The position numbers and the translations under genes are program-made. From contig NW_001865042.1 of NCBI RefSeq assembly GCF_000002865.3, positions 1,532,207-1,596,206 on the forward strand: a DNA stretch of 64,000 nucleotides, in the 5' to 3' direction. The notes under the pieces are model-generated. The model searched no databases. It was not told where the DNA came from and was given only the letters and a program-made list of their open reading frames with translations. Shown here piece after piece: positions 33,667-44,700 of the stretch. Numbering within the stretch: the first letter of the stretch is position 1; the number at the start of each line of letters is the position of its first letter. Source of the stretch: Monosiga brevicollis MX1. Taxonomy: Eukaryota > Opisthokonta > Choanoflagellata > Craspedida > Salpingoecidae.

Positions 33667-34572
33667 GCTGTCCAGTCAGAAAGACAAACTTGCCAATTCC
33701 TCGTGCACCCGCTTCCTGCGCGCACAAGCGGCGACCGCTTCGCTTTCACACGCCTCTGAGGTCGGTCACAACCCGTGCTCTTGACATTCATCCAATGGTA
33801 CAAACACCACAAGGATCAAGAAAATACACCGTTAACCAGAAAATAGAAGCAGCAACGTAATAGAAGCTGCGAACACCGCGCTGCCGTTGCCGCTGCCGCT
33901 GCCGCTGCCGTTGCCGTTGCCGCTGCCGTTGGTGGGCGTTGACGTCGCCGTTCTTCTTCCACTGTTTTCGATGGTGCGTCCCCGCCGAGCCAAATAAGGC
34001 TGACAAACAGCTGTTGACAACAGATAAAATTTACGCTTCCAGCGCGTTTTTTCTGGATTTTCAGTTGTACCCCTGGGAAGTTAAATTCTACTCGGCGGAT
34101 CGGGCCAGAGGTGGTGAACGGCAGCGGCGGCGGCGGCAACCGGCGGCGGCAACCGGCGGCGTGATCAGACGCCTCGGTCGCTTCTGCTCTTTTGATCCAG
34201 GGTGGTTTTATAGAGGTGGCGTTCTTTGTCAAGATTAGCGGGGTGCAAGTGCCCGAGCGGCTCGGCTATCGGGCTGCGAGCAACGAGTGAGTCGTGCGCG
34301 TGATTCGTCAGCCAACGCGTGTGTGCTTGCGGCTTGACGCTCAGCCTCGGCTTCCGCTCACCTCTTGCCGCATCTGCATCGGACCTTGATATGCTGCAGG
34401 CTTGTGTTACGCTTCACTGTGCGGCTTGGCCTTGCTATCCGTGTCCTGCCCTTGACGCCAAGTGAGCGCCAAGGGGCGGGACTCAGATCCTGATATTTTA
34501 ATCCGAGCATTCCTTCACATTTCCGCGCGCGATCCCTCCTCTTCTTGGCGCCGCCGAAAGGCAACCGGAGGC
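33667..34572. other. Divergent promoter region, PH-domain and FERM genes
   Basis: No gene is seen. CCGCTG/CCGTTG hexamer repeats (about 33878-33935) and GGCGGC repeats (about 34118-34160) give an unusually GC-rich, CpG-rich stretch, probably the two transcription start regions. Confidence 0.55.
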
Positions 34573-37517
34573 ATGGCCGATCGAACTTGCCGAGTCCTCA
34601 TGTTGGATGATTCAATCCGCAATTTCCCTGCCTCGGTCAGATTGTGTCCCGTCGAGCTCCCTGTCCACACCTCTTGTGCGCCTGCGCTCTCACACTCACG
34701 GCCCTCAACGCCTATCTTGTTGGGCCGCCTGTTCATCACAGTCCTCAATCACAGGCGCCGAGCTCTTTCAAATGGTCGTCTCCCAGTACGCGCTTCATGA
34801 AAAAGATTATTTTGGGCTCTGCTTCGATCACCCGGAACGGTCAGTCTTCTTTGACAGAAGCAGCACGGGCACTCCCACTCAGCGCACACTTTTTAATCTC
34901 AACTTCATATCGGCGCTCTCAGCGCACACTTTTTAATCTCAACTTCATGTCTGCCCCCCGTTCCCGTTCTCAGACCTGGCCTTTCCATGTGGCTGGAACT
35001 TGATCGCACCGTCAAGGAGCAGGTCAAGTCTCGCACTTTTCCCCAGCTGACGTTTACCGTGCGATATTATCCGAGCGACATACGAATTGTCAAAGAGCTG
35101 AGCACCCAGCGTCTCCTCTTTCGCCATGCCTTGAGACTTTTGTCCTCGGGTAATCTGGCGTGTCCCACGGATCAAGCCATGACACTAGCAGCTCTTGCAC
35201 TCCAGGTATGCTCGGCCAAGATTCTCATTTGAGGGTCATCGTTGCGGTAAAATGGACCAGCCAAGGGAAGGTGGCGATATGAAGTTACACTCATCTGTCA
35301 ACCCACCCTTTTCTCCTTGGTGTTGAGCCAATTTGAACGTTGATGGTTCATCCCACTAATCTGTACCTTTTGCCCCGGCCCCAGACCATTGAAGGTGACT
35401 TTATCGACGTCTCGGCCACACGACATCATTTGGACAACCGCAAGCTTATCGCCGATGAGGTCCTCGTGGCGCAGGGATCAAGCCTCGAACTCTGCACGCA
35501 ACAGGTGTCGGCCATCTACAAGACCTTGATTGGGATGGAGAATACCAGCGCCATGCTGAGCTTCATGACGATCGTTCAAACGTTGCCTCAGTATGGCATC
35601 CACTACTTCAAGGTGCAGGTGTGTAGGCGTGGTTGCCGACTCTTGCCCCATGAAGGGAAAGAATAGGTAAATATACCCTGCTTACTTCCTGTGCGCTGTA
35701 CCATTGACCCTGCAGGACAAAAAGGGGATGCCCTGGCTCCTGGGCATCAATCAGCAAGGCATTCGCCAGTATTACTACTCGGACCCAGCTGAGCCTCGAC
35801 GAGTGAGTTCCAGATTCTCCCTCCCAACACGAAATTGGTCCTTGCGGGTACTGGCCGCTGGTCTCACTTGTCGTGGCCGCTGTTCATGCTGGTCTGTTCA
35901 TGCTGGCCTGGGCTGCAATACAAACTCACCTTTGATGCCAGATGCTACCTTGGGGCAGCATCGTCAATCTCAGCTATGTCAAGAACCGTTTCCATGTTGG
36001 CGTCGACTTTTCAGCCGACCCAGATCGACTGAGCCAAAGTGAAGCGTCTCGTAACGGTGGAAGTAAAACCGACAGCCCAGATGCCTCGACCCGAGCCAGC
36101 GCAATCTCTCCCTTTAGCAACAGCAGCAGCACTGGAGACCAAAGTCGTCCCGCCGCACGACCTCGGAGTAGGATCTTTTCTCTCAATAGCAGCAAGAAGC
36201 GCGCTGGCAGCAGCGATGGTTCCCATGAAGGTGAGTTTGTTAAGGCCCTTTCATTCTCCTCTGTCTTCTTTTTTGTAGTTGTGTTTCGGTGGCTGGGACT
36301 GGCCCAATCAAGCCTCACGATCAACATGCCACGCGCTTTGGGTTGCTGCATCTTTCGTGCATGCTAGTGTGGATCACGGACAGTGTGGACCACGCCAAGG
36401 TGCTCATGGAGTGGGCAGCCGATCAGCATCGATATCATCTGGCGTACCGCAATGAAGTTGCTGTTGGCAACTCCATGCGCCGTCGTCACAGTGCTCGGGC
36501 TTCCATCTTTGCCTCGGGTGATCAGACCGCGCTCCCTGCACAGCGGCGCATTCGCCTGCCCAGCAACAAACAAGTGCAGGAAATGATGCTGGCCATAGAT
36601 CCCCATAGCAAGCCAGTGCTGACGGAGGCCATCGAGGAGATGGTCGAAGAGGGCTCCCATGCTGAGCTGGAACGGTTGCAAAAGCGGCGTCGTCAGCTTG
36701 CCGCCGAGCTGGAGCGCAAGTTGGCTCTTTTGCAGAAACTTGAGATTGAGGAACGGGATTGGATGTAAGTGCGCTCATCCTCTTTGCCCAAAGTATTTTC
36801 GACACCAAACTTGGGGTCATTTCTTTTTAAGCCATGCCTTGGGGCGACCCTTTTGTCATTCTTATCTATCGTTGACGCACCAACGTTGCCTTGTTTAGTT
36901 CCTCTGTCCAAGGCCAGCCCACTGCATCGCGCAGACTCTCTGTGGCCCAGCAGGCCGAAAACATCCCGTTGGACCAGGGGGAGCGTTCAGAGTCACCGGA
37001 AGTTTTGCCTTTGCAGCAGGAGCACATCACGCCTTATTTGAGCCCTTCGCCACTTGAGCGCACCAATACAAACATTAGTGACATTAGCATTGGCCTCGAG
37101 GCAGCACGACTGCAAGAATCAGACGGCAACAGCGATGAGGTGGAAATGACTTTTCTTCGTCGGCCATCGACACCGACCGGCAATGACCCTGTATCGGCCC
37201 CTGAACATGGGTCGAATGAGTTGGTTGATGCTACGCAGACCACGACGGCTCCGAACCTCAGGCCTGGCGACGAGTCGAATGAGCCTGTAGTGCTGGTGCC
37301 ACGAAGTAGCCGCACATCACTGGGTGACCGCAGTCAGATGACCGTGTTGCAGCCCTCCAAAGTGTCACCGATCAAACGCGCACACGTTGAGGTGAGCCTT
37401 GTCAGTTCGACCAATGAACAAGGAGTTGCCACGCCTGATGCGTCACCGGCGCCATCAACGACGGACGGGCTGGACACTAGCTTTATATCCAAAGATAGCA
37501 CCGTCTCCGTCGTCTAG
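34573..37517 (+). CDS. FERM-domain protein
   Basis: Probable membrane-cytoskeleton linker. Eight exons: 34573-34635, 34742-34839, 34974-35205, 35385-35618, 35716-35802, 35942-36230, 36368-36764 and 36899-37517 (672 aa). The F1 lobe starts at VLMLDDSIRNF and contains TGAELFQMVV and EKDYFGLCF. The F2 lobe contains FTVRYYPSDIRIV, RLLFRHALRLL and LAALALQ. The F3 lobe includes WLLGINQQGIRQYYYSD, PWGSIVNLSYVKNRFHV and, after a Ser-rich insert, WITDSVDHAKVLMEWAADQH. A predicted coiled coil (HAELERLQKRRRQLAAELER) precedes a Ser/Thr/Pro-rich tail with no recognised actin-binding end, so it is not an obvious ERM protein. For exon 7 I chose the 36368 acceptor because it alone closes the phase; a nearer acceptor would hit a stop. 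Confidence 0.87.
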
Positions 37518-37789
37518 ATTTGAAGTTACATGTTAGCTTGGTATCCGAGTTGTGTGTGAGTGAGGCCGGTTTGAATTGACTGCACTCTTAACGCTGCAAA
37601 TGATGAATGGGTCTCAAGTCAATTGGTGCTGAGGTGGCATGGTGCAGGTCGGGTTGTCTGTTAACACCACGGCCCGCCCACTTCAGCAAGATACACACAC
37701 GAAAGAGGATGGCATGCGGGTGCACCTGATTTATTGGGTGTCAAAGCAGGTCAAAGGGAGCGTGCAAACATTGTGCATGTGCTTTGTTC

Positions 37790-38202
37790 TCATTCTTCCG
37801 CATTCTGAGCTGCTTCATTCTCGAGGAGCCGTTGCTTGAAGCGGGCATAGATTCGCCTCCGCTCAAAGTGTTTGACCTAGACCATGTTCCATGCCCCCCC
37901 CCCCCCCCCAGAAAAAAAAAAGAAAGAAAGAAAAAAAAAACCCAACCAGACGACCGGTGAGCGCCCGTTCGTCATGTGAGTAGGCATCTTGAGGTAGGCG
38001 TGAACAGCGCGTGTGCGTGCTTGGGGCGATAGAGGACCAAACGTACCCATGCCTCGGGGCAAGCAGCTACAAAGCTCTTGCGCAGGTCCTCGCACTGAGT
38101 CGCACCCTCGCCGTTCTTCTCCAGGCACTGCTGATACTCATCACGAGCAGCCCAGCACGCCTTGCGCTGGGCTGCCGATACCACACCACTTGAGTCTGGC
38201 AT
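37790..38202 (-). CDS. COA6: Cytochrome c oxidase assembly factor COA6
   Basis: Mitochondrial intermembrane-space protein that helps deliver copper to the COX2 site of complex IV. Two exons, 38202-38047 and 37876-37790, encode 80 aa. The twin-cysteine pattern is intact: KACWAARDEYQQCLEKN gives CX9C, and TQCEDLRKSFVAAC gives CX10C. AW then precedes the basic FERRRIYARFKQRL, matching the COA6 end. Length is close to the family's usual 80-125 aa. The intron is phase 0 and contains a C-run next to an A-run (about 37895-37940). There is no cleavable presequence, as expected for an oxidative-folding (Mia40) substrate. Confidence 0.92.
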
Positions 38203-38732
38203 CCCCCGGGATTGTGGCCCTCGTTCCGAAGCCCCAGCGTCGTTCCAAAGCGTCAGTCAAACGCGCCGCCACTCGTTCGACGGCCGTGCTCGAATCAAAT
38301 TTGCGCCTTTTTTTTCGTCGTCGTCTCTGTCTGGAAATTTGTCTGCAACTGCCAAAAAGTATGACATCATGGAGTTTGTGTTTTGAGTGTGTGTTGTGGT
38401 GAAAAAATCTTGTGGTTTTAGGGGTGTTCAATTTCGGTTTGACAGGAGGGCGTTCGCTGTCTGGCAAGCAGTCGGCGAAGGCATCTGCTGAAATCGAAGC
38501 GGTGTGCAAGGGGCCCAGCGTGGATGGGCGTTGCAACCATGCAAATCAAGAATGGAAAAAAATTCAAACACGACGCAAAGAAAATGGCAAGCTGATATAC
38601 AGGGCGATGTGGACCTGCCCACCTTCCTCACAACAGCCACACCGAACAAACAGTCCAAAGAAAGCTCAGAGAGCAATGGTTTCAATCAACAAATTGGCTC
38701 GTGGAACCATGGATCCCATTGTAGACCCTTGC
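38203..38732. other. Intergenic region between COA6 and the Kazal/MAM gene
   Basis: No gene is seen. It contains the COA6 promoter on one side and the 3' UTR of the large minus-strand gene on the other. Confidence 0.55.
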
Positions 38733-41700
38733 TTACAAAACATCGTCCTCTGGCTGCTCGCCGTAGTAGGGATTGTCAAAGGCGAGGACTGACGAGCTAA
38801 GGGCGAGAAGAGCAGACGCAACAACGTCAGTGCGCGCAAGGGGCGGGTCAAAAGGCCAGAGGGTGGTGCAAAGTACGTACTTTGTATTAAAGGTCGGGTT
38901 GGCATACTCGCCATTAAACTGGTTAGACATAAGATCCACCGCGCCGGCTCGTCGACGACGTGCATACAAGGCAGCGAGCACAGCAACAATGGCAAACACC
39001 ACTAGAGAACCCACGACAGCCGCAATGACAACGCTACGCTTCTTCCCGCCATCGTTTGATTTGCCTACGCACAGATATCCAGTGATGCAGGACATACGGT
39101 GAAGGTGGAGAAACCATGGAGTAACAAGGCTATTTAGCAAGATGAGTGTCATTGGGGAATTAAAACACGAAACAAACCGGTGGAGGGTGAGTTGGTGACT
39201 GGCTCAGGTGCAATGGCCGATGAGGTTGATGCGTCACTTGACGGCGTCGATTTCGCCGAGGCCGTAGTCGTTGATCCGCCTGGTGAAGTGGAAGATTCAA
39301 CAGCGGTGCTCGAGATCGAACTTGAAGAAGAAGGGTTGTTGCTATTGGGTGTTGTATTAACAGAGCCAGGAGTGGACGAGCCGGGGTTGGCAGTGGATGC
39401 GTCGGGCGTCGTAGTGACTGAGCTGGGGTTGGCAGTGGATGCGTCGGGCGTCGTGGTGACTGAGCTCGGATTGGCAGTGGATGCGCCGGGCGTGGTGGTG
39501 ATCTTTGTAGTAGTAGATGCGCCGGGCGTGGTGGTGACTTTTGTAGTATATGTGCCGGGCGTGGTGGTGATCTTTGTAGTAGTAGATGCGCCGGGCGTAG
39601 TGGCCGTTGAGCTGAGCGCTTGTGTCGCGCTCGTAGTACCTAGTGTGGTGTGTGATGCAGTCGTCGTGCCAGAAGCAGTAGTACTCACCCATGAAGTTGT
39701 GCTGTCCGCAACTGTCGTGGTTATGGCGGTCGCAGCCGTTGTCGTGCCGAGAGCTGATGTGGTAGACGATATGGTGGTGGTTGCAGCCGTTGTCGTGGCC
39801 GGAGATAATGTGGTAGATGATGTGGTGGTGGTTGCAGCCGTTGTCGTGGCCGGAGATAATGTGGTAGATGATGTGGTGGTGGTTGCAGCCGTTGTCGTGG
39901 CCGGAGATAATGTGGTAGATGATGTGGTGGTGGTTGCAGCCGTTGTCGCGTCGGGGGATGATGTGGTAGATGATGTGGTGGTGGTTGCAGCTGTTGTCGT
40001 GGCGGGAGATGATGTGGTAGATGATGTGGTGGTGGTTGCAGCCGTTGTCGTGGCCGGAGATAATGTGGTAGATGATGTGGTGGTGGTTGCAGCCGTTGTC
40101 GTGGCCGGAGATAATGTGGTAGATGATGTGGTGGTGGTTGCAGCCGTTGTCGCGTCGGGGGATGATGTGGTAGATGATGTGGTGCTGGTTTCAGCCGTTG
40201 TCGTGGCGGGAGATGATGTGGAAGATGATGTGGTGCCTTCTGTAGTTGTGGTCGAAGTCGATCTTTGGGCGTTTGTCGTCCACATCGGAGTCGATGAGCC
40301 TGGCGTAGGAAAAGCATTGGACAGGCTGGCTGTCATGCCACCGACCACAAAGTTCCCTGCTTGAATGCTGTTGAACAGAGCAGTCTGTGCATCGGAGTCA
40401 CAACGACAATAAAGCATGAGCTAAGCAGCGATGAACATCTGCCATTGAGCACGCCAAATTCAATACACATACCGCAGAGTCTGCAGAATTCAGCTCCACA
40501 GTGACCTGGATGCTGCCCGGTGCCACGAACACTCGAACGATGGAGTAACGTGGTACAAACGACTCTGCCTGATAACGCACTGCTGCTTTAAAAGCAAGTA
40601 TGCTTTGTTCTGAGGGGAGATAGTCGTCGTAGGATGCATCAAAATACATGGTCACATTGGTAAGCTGAGGTGCAGGGGCCATTGTTGTGGAGGAGGTGCT
40701 CCAAGAAGCTGGCTCCCCAGAACAAAACGTTTCAGGACAGTAGATCTCGGCAAATGTGCTGGTGCACTGCGCCTTTGGCTGGACGTAAACGTAACATTCG
40801 CCAACTACACAATGGCAATGCGCGAGGGTCCCTGGGATTGGGGCAAACAGGTCGTTGATCAATGGGGCCGACAACGCATAAAAGGCCCCGTCAGCGTTGA
40901 CCAGGAACGGCTTCTCATCAGCACGTCCTGTGCTTGCAGACCCATGACCTTTCGGATGAGTTGTAACCACAAACTGGCCTTGACTGCCCGGCGCCACGCT
41001 AACATGGGTGCCATCCAAGGTAGCAAATGTAGCATGGTCTTGGAACGTTTCGTTGGAGAGGATCAGATGACGATTCACCAGCGCCCGGACCGTGGCCACA
41101 AACAGCGTTCGGTTGTACGAGCTCAAATTGAGGAAGAAGGGCATCATAGGGTGAAGACCGTCATCCGTGGGAAGTACACCAATGAATGGACCATTGCCAT
41201 CAAAGTTGCTCGCGATATCCGCCGTTGTGATTAGATATGTGAGGTTGGTGAATCGCGCATCTTCACCCAAAGCTGTTGTGAGATCAGCAGTGCACGCCTA
41301 AAATGCAGCGGAACAATGCAAACAGCCCATTCATGCGAGCGGTGAGATACACAGAGGTTGCTTTTTTTGAGATGCACCAGGGAGGACAAAACAGGTCTCA
41401 ACGACACTGCACAACGAACCCCGGTGGCATCGAGGCTGTAGCCTGCATCGCACTTGCAGTCACCAAAGTCCTCAGCGTCACAGACGACCTCAATGTCATC
41501 AAGACCAATGTCACCCTGTACACCGTCGCCGCGGAAGCCTTTGAAGCGCAGTTGGATCATGTCCTCATAGCTAATTGAACACGAATGGAGAGGTCGTAAG
41601 CACCGGCGAAACCCAAAGAAAAACAAAAACAACAGACCAACAAAACAAGAAAAACAAGAAAAACAAATCGCTATCGACAGCGTACTTTGTGAGCCAGTGT

Positions 41701-44700
41701 TGGCCATGACGCCAACGGTCGTAAATGCTGGGCTCGGCCGAGTCAACAGGGGCAACCGCAACCCATACAGGGACAAAATCGCTGTCCCCAGCTCCTTGTA
41801 TCTCAAGCGTCAAGTTCTCAACGTTTTGGCCCAGCATATGGTAGTAAAAGCTCAAATGACAAGCGGAGCCAAGTTCGCTAATGTTGAACTTGGGTGACGT
41901 GAGCTGGGCAAAGTGGTTTGACTGCTGACCAGATGCGTCAATGTACATGAAGTGTCCCTCAGCAGTGCCGTAGGTGTGATCCACGGAAGGTCCGGTACCA
42001 GCAGTATACGTGCCGTTGGATCCTGTAAAAGAAGGACAAAAAAGAACGAAAAGGGAAAGAAAAGAAAAGAAAAGAAAAGAAAAGAAAAGGAAAGACAGCA
42101 GCAATCATAAGCACGAGACAAGCTGACAAGGGGATCACACATCAAGCGAGGCATGCTGTCGCCACCCACGCCCATGAATGAACAAACCCACGGGTCTTGA
42201 GAACCCGGAATTCAAAAACACACCTAGCTTCCAGTCAAAGTCATCAGCGGAAATATCGTTGGTCCAGCCACACAGCTTGGGTGTGCCATCTTCTCCTTCA
42301 AAATTGCAGTCAGCCACGGTCCGGGCGCAGCTCGAGTGGGCCGGGCACACGAGGTCGGCACACGACTCGTGGTAAGCAGGCTGCCCACACACACCCCCAA
42401 TGATGACGTCAGATCCATAGCCCAGACACTCGGCGCTAAGTTTTAAGCATCGGCGGACCATGGTCGAGTGAGTCTGAAATGGAGCTTGGCTGCGGCAAGC
42501 CACGAGCAAGTGAAATGGAGAAACAGGCAAGGTACAGGTGACGGAATGCATACCATGGCAAGCTGCGGACAGTGTGGGTGCCATTGGCGCAGACCGGGTC
42601 CAGGGCTGAGAAGCTGCAGAGGAGGACCAGCGAGTCGTCGTGGCCGTTTTCGGTTGAGCATGTTTCATATGTAGAGTTGACGCCACATTCACGCGGGTTG
42701 TTGACCTCATTAACAGAGGCCCCGTTGCACACCGCGCACTGTGGGTTTGCATAGTTCTGTCCATTATAGCATGTGATCTCCAGGGGCATTGTGTAGCAAA
42801 GCTGGGTGTAGATCGGCGAGGCATCACGGGGACAAGTGGTGATAATGTCAACGCCGGGTTCCAACTGATCGCAGCGGCCGCGACGGAACTCAGTGACTCC
42901 GTTGCAATGAGCGCTGTTGTCGTAAAAACATGGTGATTGAGAAAAGCGGTCTTACATTTAGTTTGGTCTCTGCGACTACACATTATGGGGCGAAAAGGGT
43001 CGCAAGTTGGCGTCACAACGGGCGAGGGGGCTCTACGTACCAATAGGCGCTGGCGTAGCTCGTGTCAGTGGCTTCATCGCACACATCAGGCAGGCTGACA
43101 GCGTTTTGCCGACATAGCAGGGCTGTCAAAAAGTTGGCATTGCTTGGGCAGGTTTTGACAGGGGCAGTAGGCGGAAGGGTTGAAGCAGGGTACTCATTGG
43201 GATCTGCAATGCAGTAGGTTTCACCATCGCCGGAGTAACCCGGATCACTGCGAGAAGGGTCACACGAGAACATCAGCATTATGACCAGCCAGAGCGCAGA
43301 ATGAGCGGAAGAGGAAGAATGACCCACCAAACGCAACTGCCAACAAAATCGTCATCGCACACCAAAGCGACATCATCAATCGCGATATCGGCTTCGGGCC
43401 CAGTCACGCCAGCGTGGAAGCGCAGCTGCACGATGCTGTCATCGTAGGCACTGTCTGGAGCAAGTGTGATGCTGTGTTGGCGCCAGACATCAAACGAAGA
43501 TTCCCCGGGAGTGCTCGGTTCATACTGCCATAGCGTTTCAAACTGCTCAACAACAGTTTCGGGATTGCGCTTCATATCCACTGCCAGGTACTTGATGTCG
43601 CGACCGAAGGTGTGATACCAAAAGTTGAGGCGGCAACGGTAGCCCTCGTTTGCTGGATTGACCATGGGGCTCAACAGGTAAGCCGTGGAGAGAGGGCCTC
43701 GCGGCAAGCCAGAGGCCTCAATGTAGGCAAAGTGGCCACGGGGTGCGGATGTCGCGACCGGGCACTGGCGCGTTTGAGTCGTATTCAAAATGCAAGACTC
43801 GGGATAGTATGTGTGGTCCAAGGCCTGTGGGTAAGATGCAGCGAAAACAGGAGTGCCATCCATGGGCAAACGAGTGAGCCTATGCGTCCTATGCGTCTGA
43901 ACGTGTGGTTTGTGCTGACGTGTCAACAATTTGCAGAGACAAGCAGACGTACCGGACCAGTCTCCGCAGATGGAGTCGATGATCCGATATACCAAGTCAA
44001 GTCGTCACCCTCGGAGTTGTCCCAGCCGCCAAGTCCCGATTCAAAGTCGGCATCGGCGATGGTCAGCTTGCAGGTTGCATGAGCCGCACATTGGACAGCG
44101 TCACAGGGCTGTGCTGGCTCTGGATCGGCACAAGTCCCGGTCGTGTACTCGCTCACACCGTTGCAACGGGCGCAGGATGGGTTCATAAAGGTGGCCAGGG
44201 AGCCGTCCGATTGTACGCCACAGACGAATGCGTTTTCAAACCAGCGGCATGCTTCGATGGACCCATCCGCACAGGTGGAAATGCTGTTTTCTGGCAAGCC
44301 ACTGCATGGACCCGCAGAGATGGCAGCCGGGCCATAGCCACTGCAAATGGCACAATTGCGATTGGCTGCGGTTTAACAGGTGTCGACACATGAGCACGGA
44401 ACGCTTTGCGGTAATTCAACAAGCTACAAGAGCTGACTACGTCCGAGCAAGAGAAGCGCGACGGTGCATACCATAAGTTCGGTCGTTGGCACAGACGTAG
44501 CTGTTGGTTGAATCGGCACTGTTGAGACAGCCCGCTTCATAGGTGGCGAGCTCGGGGTGAGCAGACATGTTTAATGCGCAGGACTTGTAAATTTGCTCCG
44601 TGGCCGAGGGGATGGTGCCGCAAGCGCCCGAGGTTGCGTGACTGAACGAGAAATTAGCTACCGAGCAGTACAGGCAACTACGCGATCGCGAAACAAGGTC

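Noticed and set aside
39180-40364. A 394-codon plus-strand frame rich in Val/Asp across the mucin repeat
   Set aside because: It is the complement of the Thr/Ser stalk. The minus-strand frame continues into a TM and tail with valid splice sites.
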